This document shows positions 4,851-5,416 of a stretch of DNA of 5,416 bases, one piece after another. This DNA is from Thermoplasmata archaeon (GTDB taxonomy: Archaea; Thermoplasmatota; Thermoplasmata; JAGHBH01). Each line of letters opens with the position of its first letter. The stretch's first letter is position 1. Below the pieces are notes generated by a model that saw only the letters and a program-made list of their open reading frames with translations, did no database searches and had not been told where the DNA came from. The stretch covers positions 1-5,416 of the forward strand of contig DAOVJP010000115.1 of assembly GCA_030673205.1 (NCBI GenBank), in the 5' to 3' direction. The translations under genes and the position numbers were made by a program.

Positions 4851-5414
4851 TTGTTACGACAACTCGATTTTCATGGCAATTCTTCCATCGGGGTGTTCTG
4901 CGTCTGCAGTGATGCAGTGGCATTCGTTCCCGAACAGGCCGATGATGAGTTCATAAGAGAGATGAAAGACGCACTCGAAGTGGATGTGGAGCGTTTGTCC
5001 ATCGACGGCTCTCCCTTGTTAGGCTCTCTGATAGCTATGAACTCAAAAGGGGCGGTGGTGGCTGATTTTGCTCTCTCGGAGGATCTGAAGCGGATCTCGT
5101 CCTGGGTAGAAGTGGGAACGGTCGAAGATAACCTGAATGCCATAGGGAACAATCTGATAGCCAATGATAATGGGATCCTGGCCCACCCCGATCTGGAAGA
5201 GGATACATTGGAACTCATTTCCTCCATCCTCCGCGTTCCAGTGGTCAAGGGGACCATGGGGGGCATGGGGACGATAGGGGCCAATGCCGTGGTGAATGTG
5301 CGGTTCGCGACCAGTTCCATTACTTCCGGAGCCGCGGAGTTGTACTGTTACGGCACGGCCGCGGTGGTTGAAGTTGCCGCAAGCACGCAACCGGCGCCGG
5401 GAGAAAACGCATGA
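4851..5414 (+). CDS. eif6: Translation initiation factor aIF6, C-terminally short
   Basis: aIF6 binds the large ribosomal subunit and blocks premature joining of subunits; in eukaryotes eIF6 also acts in 60S maturation. Family members are about 220 residues and form a five-fold pentein ring. Here 187 residues are encoded. Repeat 1 is about 1-51 (GNSSIGVFCV... AFVP), repeat 2 about 52-94 (DGSPLLGSLIAMNSKGAVV), repeat 3 about 95-137 (LNAIGNNLIANDNGILAHPD) and repeat 4 begins GTIGANAVVN (140-149). After residue 149 the sequence loses the expected G..HP step, shows only weak likeness to the rest of repeat 4 (ITSGAAEL), and ends in QPAPGENA. Repeat 5, normally GSxxVGxxxxANSKG..., is absent. Translation appears to start at TTG, giving the family-like MLRQLDFHGN. 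The stop overlaps a following start codon (ATGA). It may be functional but reduced, a decayed gene, or changed by a sequence error. Confidence 0.85.
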   Translation: MLRQLDFHGNSSIGVFCVCSDAVAFVPEQADDEFIREMKDALEVDVERLSIDGSPLLGSLIAMNSKGAVVADFALSEDLKRISSWVEVGTVEDNLNAIGNNLIANDNGILAHPDLEEDTLELISSILRVPVVKGTMGGMGTIGANAVVNVRFATSSITSGAAELYCYGTAAVVEVAASTQPAPGENA

Positions 5415-5416
5415 TC
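5411..5416 (+). CDS. Start of the next operon gene, possibly rpL18a/LX (partial)
   Basis: ATG 5411 overlaps the aIF6 stop (ATGA) and has GGGAG (5399-5403) 7 bases upstream, a typical coupled start. Only Met-Ile is visible. The LX guess rests only on the gene order aIF6 - LX common in archaea; the sequence itself cannot show it. Confidence 0.4.

Overview
The window is archaeal. On the + strand it carries the cluster rpS19e - PDCD5/TFAR19 - rpL39e - rpL31e - aIF6, which is an archaeal/eukaryotic gene set arranged in the order familiar from Euryarchaeota. The promoters look like archaeal BRE/TATA elements, and the leftmost gene starts like an archaeal CDC48/VAT ATPase. Frequent ATA and AGG/AGA codons and moderate GC would suit a Thermoplasmata-type lineage (for example Methanomassiliicoccales relatives), but that placement is inference only.

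Layout. 1-130 (minus): first 43 codons of a CDC48-type AAA ATPase, with its own promoter and probably an almost leaderless mRNA. 131-429: a 299-bp divergent intergenic region holding the CDC48 promoter, two C-rich repeat units, a cluster of overlapping hairpins (299-345) and a BRE/TATA pair for the next operon. 430-1012 (plus): an overlapping toxin-antitoxin pair, an AbrB/MazE-type antitoxin followed by a VapC PIN-domain toxin. 1013-1156: a third copy of the C-rich repeat, framed by a short inverted repeat, then a promoter. 1157-3502 (plus): a 781-residue STAND-type ATPase with a long TPR array, of unknown function. 3503-3605: a hairpin and a strong BRE/TATA promoter. 3606-5416 (plus): a tightly packed translation operon, running off the right edge at the start codon of another gene that is probably rpL18a/LX.

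How the parts relate. The two ends are housekeeping: protein unfolding on the left, ribosome components and a ribosome anti-association factor on the right. The middle (roughly 199-3502) looks accessory: a TA module bounded by copies of one repeat, and a sensor-like STAND/TPR protein. Any functional link between the VapC toxin and the STAND protein is speculative, because each appears to have its own promoter.

The points most worth checking are: an aIF6 gene that seems to lack the fifth pentein repeat and whose stop codon overlaps the next start; repeat copies on both sides of the TA cassette; a VapC with cysteine where the fourth acidic residue is usual; and the hairpin cluster upstream of the TA promoter.
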